A stretch of 45,546 nucleotides of DNA from Pseudomonadota bacterium (GTDB lineage Bacteria > Pseudomonadota > Alphaproteobacteria > Caulobacterales > Caulobacteraceae), in contig CAUJHW010000057.1 of assembly GCA_963205005.1 (NCBI GenBank), positions 1 through 45,546 on the forward strand, given 5' to 3'. Shown here one piece after another: positions 15,650-23,713 of the stretch. Both the position numbers and the translations under genes were made by a program. The notes beneath the pieces are model-generated. The model was given only the letters and a program-made list of their open reading frames with translations. It was not told where the DNA came from and ran no database searches. Position 1 is the stretch's first letter; every line of letters begins with the position of its first letter.

Positions 15650-16207
15650 ATGACCGCAGGCACTCCCACCAGCGCTGAAATGCTCTCCGGGCTCACCCAG
15701 TGCGCCTATCGGCTGGGCATGGCGTTCGGCGCAAAGGCCGAGCGGACGTCCGGGCAGGCGCAGCTTGACGCGTTCAACCTCTACGAACGCTGCTTCTTCG
15801 GTGTGCGCGTGGCGATCGGGCTGCAGCTTCGACTGCGGCGCGAGGGCAGGGCGGAAGTCCGCGAGTCCACACCAGAGCGCGCCGAGTCGCCCGAACGTGA
15901 GGCGGATGACACCTGCGAGGATCGTCTGCCCCGGGAGCGGGATCGCGATCGCGAAACCGAACCGGCCAGCCTGCCGGTGCTGCTCAGGACCCTGAATTCC
16001 GTCGTCGCCGACGCGGCGACCCTTCCGGGCCCGCCGCCCGCGGCGCTGCCCAGCCTCGGCGACCTGCTGGCCCGCTTCGGCGACGCCCCGGCCCCCGCGC
16101 GCCGCCAGAGAAGCGACCTGCGCACAAGGCTCACCGCCTCGGCCACGGCGCCACTCTCGACACTCTCGCCGGCCCTCCGTCAAACCACTGGCCCACCTCG
16201 CCGCTGA
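15650..16207 (+). CDS. Hypothetical protein, putatively SOS-controlled
   Basis: A 185-residue protein without a recognised domain. The N-terminal 60 residues are helical (TSAEMLSGLTQCAYRLGMAF, then FNLYERCFFGVRVAIGLQLRLR). Residues about 65-105 form a highly charged Glu/Arg-rich segment. The rest is Ala/Pro-rich with a possible helix at PVLLRTLNSVVADA. The pattern is reminiscent of small helical hypothetical proteins of Caulobacterales, but no function is known to me. The start at 15650 is the first ATG after the LexA-type box. There is no Shine-Dalgarno sequence, which fits leaderless translation. The gene is alone between repeat-filled gaps. Confidence 0.66.
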   Translation: MTAGTPTSAEMLSGLTQCAYRLGMAFGAKAERTSGQAQLDAFNLYERCFFGVRVAIGLQLRLRREGRAEVRESTPERAESPEREADDTCEDRLPRERDRDRETEPASLPVLLRTLNSVVADAATLPGPPPAALPSLGDLLARFGDAPAPARRQRSDLRTRLTASATAPLSTLSPALRQTTGPPRR

Positions 16208-16235
16208 CGCCTCCGCGCGCAGCGCCAGAATTCAC

Positions 16236-16308
16236 ACACGGAAAACACGGAAGACACTGAACGCGCCGGAGCCATCCGTTCGCGTGGCGCCTTCCGTGTT
16301 TTCCGTGT
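16236..16308. repeat. Inverted repeat with CACGGAAAA units
   Basis: A perfect 17-bp inverted repeat (16236-16252 and 16292-16308) built from short direct repeats of ACGGAAAAC / TTCCGTGT; a third TTCCGTG unit follows at 16310. It lies in the 208-bp gap between the hypothetical gene and the GDPD-like gene. The type is a dispersed intergenic repeat; as RNA it would form a stable hairpin. Confidence 0.7.
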
Positions 16309-16415
16309 TTTCCGTGGTTCCAGACCTTCGTCTCTGTCACGGGCGGATCGCAACGACAGCGCCTGTCACATCCCTGCCGCCGCGCTAGGGTAGGCCGACC
16401 GCTTCGGAGGGGCCC

Positions 16416-17291
16416 ATGCCCAAGCCCATGATCATCGCCGGCGCCACCGGCTACGGCGTCTGGCCGGCCAACTCGCTGGAAGGGACGCGGCTCTGCCTGG
16501 CTGCGCCTGTGGCGGGGATCGAGATCGATGCCCACCTGACAGCCGACGGTCACGTGGTCGCCCACCACGACTACCGCATCGCCGCCGACACCAGTCGGCG
16601 CGATGGCGACTGGCTGGATGCGCCGGGGCCCCTGCTGCGGGACGCCACCCTGGCCCAGCTCCGCGAATACGATATCGGCCGCGACCGGCCGGGCTCCGCC
16701 CACGCCCGCCGTCACCCGGACAAGGCCGGCATGGACGGCGTGGTCATGCCGACCCTTCCGGAACTGCTGGCCGAGCTGGCCGCCGCCCCCGGTCCGAAGC
16801 GGCGCATCTTCGTCGAGATCAAGACCGATCCGGCCGACTACCGGGAATCTGCGGATCCCAAGGCGCTGCTGGACGCGGTCCTGCGCGACCTGGCGGCCGC
16901 CGACTGGCTCGACGCCGCCAAGATCATCGCCTTCGACTGGTCGGTCCTGCGCGATCTGGCCGGCCGGGGCCTCGACATCGCCACCGCCCACCTGACCGTG
17001 CCTGACGCCATGAAGCCCAAGGTCCGGGTGCTCCCGTCCGGAGACTCGCCCTGGACCGACGGCTGTGACCCCCGCCACTTCGACGGTTCGGAGGCCCGCG
17101 CCATACAGGCCCACGGCGGGCGGGAGTGGTCGCCGCACATCTCCGACGTCACTCCGGGCAGGGTCGCGGAGGCCCATAAACTCGGGCTGGAGGTCGGCGT
17201 CTGGGGCGTATCGAACGCGGGCGAGATCGCCGCCATGACCGCGCTGGGCGTCGAGACCCTGACCGTGTCGGGACCCGATTGGGCGGCCTAG
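16416..17291 (+). CDS. Glycerophosphodiester phosphodiesterase-like protein
   Basis: A 291-residue TIM-barrel protein of the GDPD family, whose members hydrolyse glycerophosphodiesters to glycerol-3-phosphate and an alcohol. The metal-binding stretch GIEIDAHLTADGHVVAHHD supplies E36, D38 and the His at 50/51, and VEIKTD is the next acidic site. The usual N-terminal HRG motif is absent: IIAGATGYGVWPANS replaces it, so the first catalytic His is missing (Gly at residue 9). The protein may have a shifted mechanism or a different substrate. GGAGG lies 8 nt before the ATG. Confidence 0.85.
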   Translation: MPKPMIIAGATGYGVWPANSLEGTRLCLAAPVAGIEIDAHLTADGHVVAHHDYRIAADTSRRDGDWLDAPGPLLRDATLAQLREYDIGRDRPGSAHARRHPDKAGMDGVVMPTLPELLAELAAAPGPKRRIFVEIKTDPADYRESADPKALLDAVLRDLAAADWLDAAKIIAFDWSVLRDLAGRGLDIATAHLTVPDAMKPKVRVLPSGDSPWTDGCDPRHFDGSEARAIQAHGGREWSPHISDVTPGRVAEAHKLGLEVGVWGVSNAGEIAAMTALGVETLTVSGPDWAA

Positions 17292-17372
17292 CCAGCGGCC
17301 CCGCAACCATTTGTAGACCCACGCTCCGCTAGCTGCTGAAACCCCACTCCCGCAGAACAGGACCCTACCCGC

Positions 17373-17819
17373 GTGAACGACGCTTCCCAGCTCCGGATCA
17401 TCTCGCGGGCTTCGATGGACTATGTGGTTTCGATCTACAGCGCGATCCTGCGCGGCAGTCGCCATGATCCTCTGGACGCCCTGCTGCTCAGCACCGTCGC
17501 GGTGGCGAACGTGGCTCACCTGAACTCTGACAGGGTCCTGTCACAGGCCCATGCGGGCCTCGATCAGCCCGAGCCGATGGAGATCAAGCGGCCGATCAGC
17601 CGCAATGCGGTGGCCCTGTCGCTGGGCCTTTCCTACGAGACGGCGCGGCGGCGCATCCAGAGGCTGCTGGACGAGGGGGCGCTGGTCGAGGTCGACGGCG
17701 GCCTGGTGGGGGCCAACGAGCAGGCCAGCCCCGAGATGGTCAGGGCCCTGGCCGAGCAGAACGCCATCCTGCTGCGGCGGCTCGTGCGCCAGCTCCGCGA
17801 TCAGGGAATCGAGATCTGA
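17373..17819 (+). CDS. Winged-helix DNA-binding protein
   Basis: A 148-residue protein with a GTG start. Residues about 75-113 form a winged helix (ISRNAVALSLGLSYETARRRIQRLLDEGALVEVDGGL) typical of transcription regulators. The N-terminal 65 residues are helical and may dimerise or sense a signal; a C-terminal helix (QNAILLRRLVRQLRDQ) is likely a further dimer contact. No family name is certain. It could regulate the neighbouring acyl-CoA ligase or GDPD gene. Confidence 0.75.
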   Translation: MNDASQLRIISRASMDYVVSIYSAILRGSRHDPLDALLLSTVAVANVAHLNSDRVLSQAHAGLDQPEPMEIKRPISRNAVALSLGLSYETARRRIQRLLDEGALVEVDGGLVGANEQASPEMVRALAEQNAILLRRLVRQLRDQGIEI

Positions 17820-18290
17820 CCGCAACCCCAGGGGGTAGCGTACTCAATTTGAGCCATGCCGAGCGCCGCCAGGGCGCCGCGCTTGCTATGTCTCCGCCTG
17901 CGGCTGCAGCGCGTGGGGGCGACAGACCGCCTGTTATTGGTTTCCGGGGCGGCCGGCGTGGACCTGACGGTTCCGGCGGCGGCCTCTTCTGAACAGCGGG
18001 GGCGGCGTGCTCCGGCTGCGGGCGACCCCGACAGTCGGCCCGCAGACGATGAGCGCCGCGCCCGAGCCCGCGAGCCCCGACCCAGGGACGCGCGGGACCT
18101 GGTGCGCCGTGGCGGCTTTGCGGCCGCCACGGCGCCAAAGGCGCCGGTCAGCGGGACTGACCGGCAGGGCTTCCGGCGCGATCGGGAGCCACGCCTGTCG
18201 GGCGGCCTCTGGCGTCCGGCCCCGGGTTATGGTTGTTCACCCACGACGACGCCCGGCGGGGACTCCGGGCGCGAATGTGGAGAAGCAATC
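17820..18290. other. Gene-free structured leader upstream of acyl-CoA ligase
   Basis: About 470 bp without a convincing gene; the frame open through it is Arg-rich and unlike any protein family. It contains four perfect hairpins: 18016-18023/18038-18045 (8 bp), 18104-18116/18123-18135 (13 bp), 18144-18151/18157-18164 (8 bp) and 18251-18256/18265-18270 (6 bp). The hallmark sequences of RNase P, SRP RNA and tmRNA were looked for and not seen. It may be a long 5' leader, an unrecognised small RNA, or decayed repeat DNA. Confidence 0.4.
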
Positions 18291-20045
18291 ATGTCCGAGG
18301 CCGTCATGCCGCCCGGTTGGCCCGCCATGTCGATCGCCCAGGCGCACGCCCTGCTGGGATCGCCGGGCCTGCCGACCGAGATCGCCGAGGAAACCATCCG
18401 CGGCGTCCAGCTCAAGGTCTGGAAGAACCAGCCCCCGACGCTGCGCGCCGTCGCCGAACTGGCCAAGACCCACGGCGACAAGGTGTTCCTGGTCTACGAG
18501 GACGAGCGGGTCACCTTCGAGGCGTTCCATCGCGCCGTCGCCGCCTTCGGCAGGGAACTGCAGGCGCAGGGCGTGGCGAAGGGCGACCGGGTCGCCGTCA
18601 TCATGCGCAACGTGCCCGAGTGGGCCGTGGCCTTCTATGGCGCCGCCGCCATCGGCGCGATCGTCACCCCGCTGAACGCCTGGTGGACCGGGCCGGAACT
18701 GGAATACGGCCTCACCGATTCCGGGACCAAGGTCGCGGTGATGGACGCCGAGCGCTACCAGCGCATGGTCGAGCATCTGCCCAACTGCCCGGACCTGAAG
18801 CGCGTCTACGTCAGCCGTGAGCCCGACGAGATCGCCCATCCCTATGTGACCAAGCTGGAAAGCGTCATCGGCGCGCCGGACGCCTGGGCGGCCCTGCCGG
18901 ACCAGCCGATCCCGCCGGTGGACATCGCCCCCGACGACGACGCGACGATCTTCTACACCTCCGGCACGACGGGTAAGCCCAAGGGCGCGCTCGCCACCCA
19001 GCGCGCGGTGAACTGCAACATCCTCACCGCCGGCGCAGCAGGCGCCCGGTCCTTCCTGCGCAAGGGCGAGATGCCCCCGGCGCCCGACCCCGAGGCCCCG
19101 CAGCGCTCGGCCCTTCTGTCGGTGCCGTTCTTCCACGTCACCGGCTGCTTCGCGATCCTCAACCCGACGCTGTTCTCGGGCGGCAAGCTGGTCCTGATGT
19201 TCAAGTGGGATCCGATCCGCGCCTTCGAACTGATCGAGCGCGAGCGGGTCACCCTGGCCGGCGGCGTTCCGACCATCGCCTGGCAGCTCATCGAGCATCC
19301 CGCGCGGGCCAACTACGACCTGTCGTCGCTCGAGGCGGTATCCTACGGCGGCGCGCCCTCGGCGCCGGAGCTGGTCCGTCGCCTGAAGGAGACCTTTCCC
19401 AAGTCGCAGTCCGGACAGGGCTGGGGCATGACCGAGACCTGCGCCACGGTCACCTCCAACGGCGCGGAGGACTATGAATTCCGGCCCGGCAGCTGTGGTC
19501 CCGCCGCCGCCGTCGCCGAGCTGCAGATCCGTGATCCCGCCGACGGTGTCACAGTGCTCGCGCCGGGCGAGGTGGGCGAGCTGTGGTCCAAGGGGCCGAT
19601 GAACGCCAGGCTCTACTGGAACAAGCCGGAAGCCACCGCCCAGACCTTCGTCGACGGCTGGGTTCGCACCGGCGACCTGGCCCGCGTCGACGAGGACGGC
19701 TTCTGCTTCATCATCGATCGCGCCAAGGACATGCTGATCCGCGGCGGCGAGAACATCTACTGCGTCGAGATCGAGAACGTCCTCTACGACCACCCGGCGG
19801 TGATGGACGCCGCCATCGTCGGCATCCCGCACCGGATCCTCGGTGAGGAACCCGGCGCCGTCGTCACCCTGAAGCCGGGCGCCGAGGCCACCGAGGCCGA
19901 GCTCCGCGCCCACGTCGCCGAACGGCTGGCGGCCTTCAAGGTGCCGGTTTCGGTGAAGTTCTGGCACGAGACCCTGCCGCGCAACCCGAACGGCAAGATC
20001 CTCAAGAGCGAGCTCAAGAAGCTGTTCGAGGACCGCGCCACCTGA
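18291..20045 (+). CDS. AMP-dependent acyl-CoA synthetase/ligase
   Basis: A 584-residue ANL-superfamily enzyme that activates a carboxylic acid with ATP and transfers it to CoA. The P-loop-like motif YTSGTTGKPKG is at 222-232; GQGWGMTETCA and VRTGDLARVDEDGF are the A5 and A8 motifs, and the catalytic Lys is in NPNGKILK near the C-terminus. The long N-terminus and sequence style suggest fatty or aryl acid activation; the substrate is not defined. The start is set by GGAGA 9 nt before ATG 18291. The stop overlaps the next gene's likely CTG start (CTGA), so the two are probably coupled. Confidence 0.93.
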   Translation: MSEAVMPPGWPAMSIAQAHALLGSPGLPTEIAEETIRGVQLKVWKNQPPTLRAVAELAKTHGDKVFLVYEDERVTFEAFHRAVAAFGRELQAQGVAKGDRVAVIMRNVPEWAVAFYGAAAIGAIVTPLNAWWTGPELEYGLTDSGTKVAVMDAERYQRMVEHLPNCPDLKRVYVSREPDEIAHPYVTKLESVIGAPDAWAALPDQPIPPVDIAPDDDATIFYTSGTTGKPKGALATQRAVNCNILTAGAAGARSFLRKGEMPPAPDPEAPQRSALLSVPFFHVTGCFAILNPTLFSGGKLVLMFKWDPIRAFELIERERVTLAGGVPTIAWQLIEHPARANYDLSSLEAVSYGGAPSAPELVRRLKETFPKSQSGQGWGMTETCATVTSNGAEDYEFRPGSCGPAAAVAELQIRDPADGVTVLAPGEVGELWSKGPMNARLYWNKPEATAQTFVDGWVRTGDLARVDEDGFCFIIDRAKDMLIRGGENIYCVEIENVLYDHPAVMDAAIVGIPHRILGEEPGAVVTLKPGAEATEAELRAHVAERLAAFKVPVSVKFWHETLPRNPNGKILKSELKKLFEDRAT

Positions 20046-20770
20046 AGACCCGGGTTGACCTCCTGCTGGTGGCGCGCGGCCTGTTCGACAGCCGCGCAAA
20101 GGCCCGCGCCGCCATTGAGGCGGGCGGCGTCCGGGCTGCCGGCCGGGTGGTGGGCAAGGCCTCGGAGTTGCTGGACGACGATGTGGCGCTGGAAGCCGAG
20201 GCGGCGCATCCCTGGGTCGGCCGGGGCGCGCTGAAGCTGGTCCATGCGCTGGACCTCTGGCCGGTGGCGGTCGAGGCGAGGGTGGTGCTGGATGTCGGCG
20301 CCTCGACCGGGGGCTTCACCGAGGTATGCCTCGCCCGGGGCGCGGCGCGCGTCTACGCCGTCGATGTCGGCCGGGGCCAGCTGCACCCGAAGGTCGCCGC
20401 CGACCCGCGTGTCGTGAACCTCGAGGCGACCGATGCCCGCGACCTCACGTCCGACCTGATCCCGGACCCGCCGGGCCTGATCGTCACCGACGTCAGCTTC
20501 ATCGGCCTCGCCAAGGCCCTCCCGGCCGCGCTCGCCCTGGCGGCGACCGGCTGCGATCTGGTCGCCCTGGTGAAGCCGCAGTTCGAGGTGGGGCCGGGCA
20601 AGGTAGGGAAGGGCGGCATCGTCACGGACGATGCCGCTCGCGTTCAGACGCTTGAGGACGTGAAGGCGTTCATCGCGGCCGCCGGCTGGACCGTCCAGGC
20701 CGCCGCCGACAGCCCGATCCAGGGCGGCGACGGCAACCGGGAGTTCCTGCTGTGGGCCAGCCGCCCTTAG
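20042..20770 (+). CDS. TlyA-family rRNA methyltransferase, probable CTG start
   Basis: A 242-residue TlyA/hemolysin-A family protein; relatives 2'-O-methylate 16S and 23S rRNA. It has an N-terminal S4 RNA-binding domain (about 3-60: RVDLLLVARGLFDSRAKA) and a FtsJ-like domain with GASTGGFTE, VTDVSF and VKPQFEV, ending in NREFLL. The S4 strand begins at the CTG codon 20042, which overlaps the upstream stop as CTGA. No ATG, GTG or TTG lies in frame just upstream. The first GTG is at 20069, inside the conserved S4 strand and nine codons later. CTG initiation is therefore inferred. Confidence 0.88.
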   Translation: MKTRVDLLLVARGLFDSRAKARAAIEAGGVRAAGRVVGKASELLDDDVALEAEAAHPWVGRGALKLVHALDLWPVAVEARVVLDVGASTGGFTEVCLARGAARVYAVDVGRGQLHPKVAADPRVVNLEATDARDLTSDLIPDPPGLIVTDVSFIGLAKALPAALALAATGCDLVALVKPQFEVGPGKVGKGGIVTDDAARVQTLEDVKAFIAAAGWTVQAAADSPIQGGDGNREFLLWASRP

Positions 20771-21378
20771 TCGACGACGGCGTACTTGCCGCTGGCGTCG
20801 CGGCAGACGCGGACGAAGCGGGTCTGGGTGCGGCCATCGGGCATGTAGATCGGGCTTTCGGCGAGCGTGCAGCCGTCGGCGCCGGGCGCGCGCTCGGTCA
20901 ACCGGTAGCGGTCTGCGCGGTTGTCCGCGTAGGCGTCCTCGCGGGCCTCGGAGGCGGCGCGGTCAGCATAGGCGTCGCGGCCGTAGTAGGGGGCCTCGGC
21001 CCGCTGCGGCGGCGCAGGCGGCGCGGAGGTTGAATACTGTGCGCCCGGGGCGCAGGCGGCGGTCTTGTTGCCCACCGTCGCGCCGGCGATCACCCCCAGC
21101 AGGCCGCCCAGCAGGGCGCCCTCCGTGCGGGCGTTTCGGGCTGCGACATTGGAGCCGATGACCGCGCCTGCCGCGCCGCCCATCAGGCCGCCGACGGTGC
21201 CGCGCTGGGCCGCATCACGCCGGCAAGGGTCGTAATAGTAGCCCTTGGGGCTCTCGGCGGTGTAGGAGGGGGCTGTCTGCGACCGGGACTGAGCCTGGAC
21301 GGGGGCCGCGATGCCGAGCGCCATCAACCCGGCGAGGGCGACGGTTCCGGCCTTGGCGATGGTGACACGCTTGGACAT
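20767..21378 (-). CDS. Glycine-zipper 2TM-domain secreted/envelope protein
   Basis: A 203-residue protein with a signal peptide (about 1-29, cleavage after VQA). Residues about 60-108 form a glycine-zipper repeat (GTVGGLMGGAAGAVIGSNVA, then GALLGGLLGVIAGATVG), a pattern seen in envelope and Rick_17kDa-type proteins. The C-terminal part has a conserved-looking segment ending in TRFVRVCRDASGKYAVVD. The start at 21378 has GAGGG upstream. Its stop overlaps that of the convergent TlyA gene (TTAG). Confidence 0.85.
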   Translation of the reverse strand: MSKRVTIAKAGTVALAGLMALGIAAPVQAQSRSQTAPSYTAESPKGYYYDPCRRDAAQRGTVGGLMGGAAGAVIGSNVAARNARTEGALLGGLLGVIAGATVGNKTAACAPGAQYSTSAPPAPPQRAEAPYYGRDAYADRAASEAREDAYADNRADRYRLTERAPGADGCTLAESPIYMPDGRTQTRFVRVCRDASGKYAVVD

Positions 21379-21521
21379 TCGGTATCCCTCTGATCGATGC
21401 TGCAGCACGCCTTACGGCGCAGCTTGCGGCGAAGATGCGGCGACCAACCTGAACGGTCGCTTAGAAAGTCGTTCATGTTCGTTCATTTTGACTTAATCGC
21501 GACGCTGCCCGTGGGGCGCGC

Positions 21522-22826
21522 ATGAGGCCGCAACGGCGCAGGCCGAAGCCCCGGCCGCAGGCGCGTCCCGCCACGGGTGCGCCCTCGGGCCCGACCGTCG
21601 AACTGACCATCAATGCTGTGGGCGGGGAGGGCGATGGCATGGCCGCCGGTCCCGTCTTCGTGCCCTTCACCCTGCCGGGTGAACGCGTGCTGGCTCAGGG
21701 CTCGGGCGAGCGGCGCGACCTTGTCGAGGTGCTGAGCGCCAGTGACCAGCGGATCGAGCCCGCCTGTCCGCACTTCACCATCTGCGGCGGCTGCGCCCTG
21801 CAGCACTGGGCGCATGAGCCCTACCTGGACTGGAAGGTCGAGCGGCTGGTCGGCACCCTGGCCCGCGAGCGCGTCGAGACCGAGATCCTGCCGGCCTACG
21901 CCGCCGGACCGGGCACGCGCCGCCGCGTCACCCTGCACGCCCGCCGGGGCGACCGCGACGCCGCCCGCCTTGGCTACAAGGCCCGCAAGTCCTGGGACCT
22001 GGTCGATATCGACGTCTGCCCGATCGCCGACGCCCAGATCCAGGCCGCCATCCCGGCCCTGAAGCGGCTTGCCGCCCGCCTGTTCGAGCATCCCAAGTCC
22101 GCGCCGTCGCTGCATGTGACTCTCACCGACAGCGGTCTCGATATCGACATCACCGGCGTGGAGGCCAAGAGTGGCGGCCTGTCGGCGGACGCCCGGATGC
22201 AGCTGGCCGAGCGTGCGGCCGAGGCCGACTTCGCCCGCGTCACCCTCTCGGGCGAGGTCGCCTACATGGCCCGCCTGCCGCAGGTGCGCCTGGGTCCGGC
22301 CCGCGTGAGCCTGCCGCCGGGCGCCTTCCTGCAGGCGACCAAGGGGGCCGAGACGGTCATGGCCGACTTCGTGGCCGAAGCCGCCGCGGGGGCAACCCGC
22401 ATCGCAGACCTGTATTGCGGCGTGGGCACCTTCACCTTCCGGCTGGCCGAGATCGCCCCGACCCATGCGGCCGACTTCGGCCCCGGCGCGGTGGCCGCGC
22501 TCAGCGCCGCCCTGGCCGGCGCTCCCGGGCTAAAGGGCGTCACTGTCGAGGCGCGCGATCTGGTCCGCCGGCCGCTGCTGGTCCATGACCTGCGCCATAC
22601 CGACGTGGCTGTCTTCGACCCGCCGCGCGCCGGCGCCGCCGAGCAGGCCACGGAGCTCGCGAATTCCAGGGTATCAAGAGTGATCGGGGTGTCGTGCAAC
22701 CCGGCGACCTTCGCCCGTGACGCCCGGGTGCTGATCGATGCCGGCTTCCGGCTCGAGCGGCTGCTGCCGGTGGACCAGTTCCTCTGGTCGCCGCACATCG
22801 AACTGGTCGGCGTCTTCTCGCGCTAG
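21522..22826 (+). CDS. RlmD/TrmA-family 23S rRNA (uracil-C5)-methyltransferase
   Basis: A 434-residue SAM-dependent RNA m5U methyltransferase. A basic N-terminal tail precedes a TRAM-like domain. Iron-sulfur ligands C82, C88, C91 and C166 follow the C-x5-C-x2-C...C pattern. The SAM loop is DLYCGVGTF (about 296-304), FDPPRAGA is motif IV, and the catalytic nucleophile is C392 in SCNPATFARD. RlmD (U1939) is the closest family by the complete cluster, although RlmCD-type specificity is possible. The stop shares CTAG with the convergent micro-gene at 22823. Confidence 0.92.
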   Translation: MRPQRRRPKPRPQARPATGAPSGPTVELTINAVGGEGDGMAAGPVFVPFTLPGERVLAQGSGERRDLVEVLSASDQRIEPACPHFTICGGCALQHWAHEPYLDWKVERLVGTLARERVETEILPAYAAGPGTRRRVTLHARRGDRDAARLGYKARKSWDLVDIDVCPIADAQIQAAIPALKRLAARLFEHPKSAPSLHVTLTDSGLDIDITGVEAKSGGLSADARMQLAERAAEADFARVTLSGEVAYMARLPQVRLGPARVSLPPGAFLQATKGAETVMADFVAEAAAGATRIADLYCGVGTFTFRLAEIAPTHAADFGPGAVAALSAALAGAPGLKGVTVEARDLVRRPLLVHDLRHTDVAVFDPPRAGAAEQATELANSRVSRVIGVSCNPATFARDARVLIDAGFRLERLLPVDQFLWSPHIELVGVFSR

Positions 22827-23008
22827 CCGGCGTTTCCGCCGCCCAGGGGGTTGGGCGCGCGGGCTTCGCGCCGCCCATGCAGGCGCTCGCGCTCCTGGCG
22901 CAGGCGATCGACCTCTGCGGAGATGTCCGTCACGTCCGCCTGCAGCTGGGCTATGCGGGCCTTCAGGTAGGTGTTCTCGCGCCGCAGCGCGTCGCTCTCC
23001 TCGCTCAC
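22823..23008 (-). CDS. Small coiled-coil protein
   Basis: A 61-residue protein with a GTG start. Residues 5-46 form a heptad-rich coiled coil (ALRRENTYLKARIAQLQ, then EVDRLRQERERL), with a basic tail and a C-terminal NPLGGGNAG. The start is fixed by a 4-nt GTGA overlap with the membrane micro-protein before it. I recall similar short coiled-coil proteins in Caulobacterales, without a known role. It may pair with the upstream membrane protein as a bitopic complex. Confidence 0.68.
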   Translation of the reverse strand: MSEESDALRRENTYLKARIAQLQADVTDISAEVDRLRQERERLHGRREARAPNPLGGGNAG

Positions 23009-23091
23009 GGCCGGCGACGCCGCCCGAGCAGCGAGAAGACGTAAGGGACGGCGGCTGCGACGAGCGCGCATCCGAGGGCGACCATGAACAT
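23005..23091 (-). CDS. 28-residue single-pass membrane micro-protein
   Basis: Reads MFMVALGCALVAAAVPYVF, then SLLGRRRRP: one hydrophobic helix followed by a positively charged tail, which predicts N-out/C-in topology. GGAG lies about 7 nt before the ATG at 23091. The stop overlaps the GTG of the coiled-coil gene (GTGA), strongly suggesting translational coupling. It is too short for standard gene callers. Confidence 0.6.
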   Translation of the reverse strand: MFMVALGCALVAAAVPYVFSLLGRRRRP

Positions 23092-23375
23092 ATAGGGCTC
23101 CTGCGCGCAGGCCAGGGACAGGGTCCCGCGCCAGACGCGCGCTTGTCTTCAGGTGGTGCGCCCCGGCTCATTTCACAAGATCAGAATTCAACAATCGAAG
23201 TCGTTGGCTCCAAAAACGAAATGTTGAAGCGCCATTACGCGGAATTCGGCGAATTGTCCGCCTGTATATCGGGGCTCGTGGTACAGAAGGCGGACTCGCG
23301 AAATTCGGGCGATGAAAACAGATCGGCCGTGCGCAGGGAATTTCCCGCCGCCGCCGGGTCCACAAGGAGCCTTTT

Positions 23376-23492
23376 ATGGCCAAAGGTCAGAAGAAATCGA
23401 ACAAGGAAGCCCGCAAGCCGAAGAAAGAGCCTGCGAAGCCGCCGGTCTCGGTCTCGGTGCTGAAGTCGTTCCCGACGGCCGGGGGCCGGTAG
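23376..23492 (+). CDS. Small basic Lys-rich protein
   Basis: A 38-residue protein beginning MAKGQKKSNKEARKPKKEPA and ending VLKSFPTAGGR. AAGGAG lies 6 nt before the ATG. It belongs to a type of short Lys-rich protein that I recall from alphaproteobacterial genomes, function unknown; the charge suggests nucleic-acid or ribosome contact. First of three tightly spaced micro-genes. Confidence 0.72.
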   Translation: MAKGQKKSNKEARKPKKEPAKPPVSVSVLKSFPTAGGR

Positions 23493-23502
23493 GACCGCTA
23501 TC

Positions 23503-23694
23503 GTGAGCTTCCTGTCCCTGTTCTTCCCGGCGTCCGTTCCTGCTCAGGAAGTCCGCGCCGAGATCTGGCGGCTGGGCTCGCGCCACCGGGGCGCGGCGCT
23601 GGAAGGCGCGCTCGACGAACTGAAGGCGCCCGACCTCCCGGTCGCGCGCGCCCAGCTGCTGAAGGCCTGCGTGCGCAAGCTGCGGGCCAGCTAA
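23503..23694 (+). CDS. Small hypothetical protein
   Basis: A 63-residue protein with a GTG start 10 nt after the previous gene; AGGA lies upstream. The N-terminal 14 residues are hydrophobic (MSFLSLFFPASVPA) and the rest is helical and amphipathic (EVRAEIWRLGSRHRGAALEG, then ARAQLLKACVRKL). The function is not recognised. Confidence 0.58.
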   Translation: MSFLSLFFPASVPAQEVRAEIWRLGSRHRGAALEGALDELKAPDLPVARAQLLKACVRKLRAS

Positions 23695-23713
23695 GGCCGA
23701 AAGGGCCCGAACC

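Noticed and set aside
17856..18290. Open in-frame N-terminal extension of the acyl-CoA ligase
   Set aside because: Arg-rich, not ligase-like, and a good ribosome site precedes ATG 18291, where the family's N-terminus begins.
21469..21484. Repeated GTTC words upstream of the RlmD-type gene, LexA-like at first sight
   Set aside because: Spacing between GTTC words is 2, 0 or 6 nt, never the required 7.
23221..23463. Frame of about 80 codons starting at 23221
   Set aside because: Overlaps the better-supported Lys-rich micro-gene and becomes Arg/Ser-rich shadow sequence.
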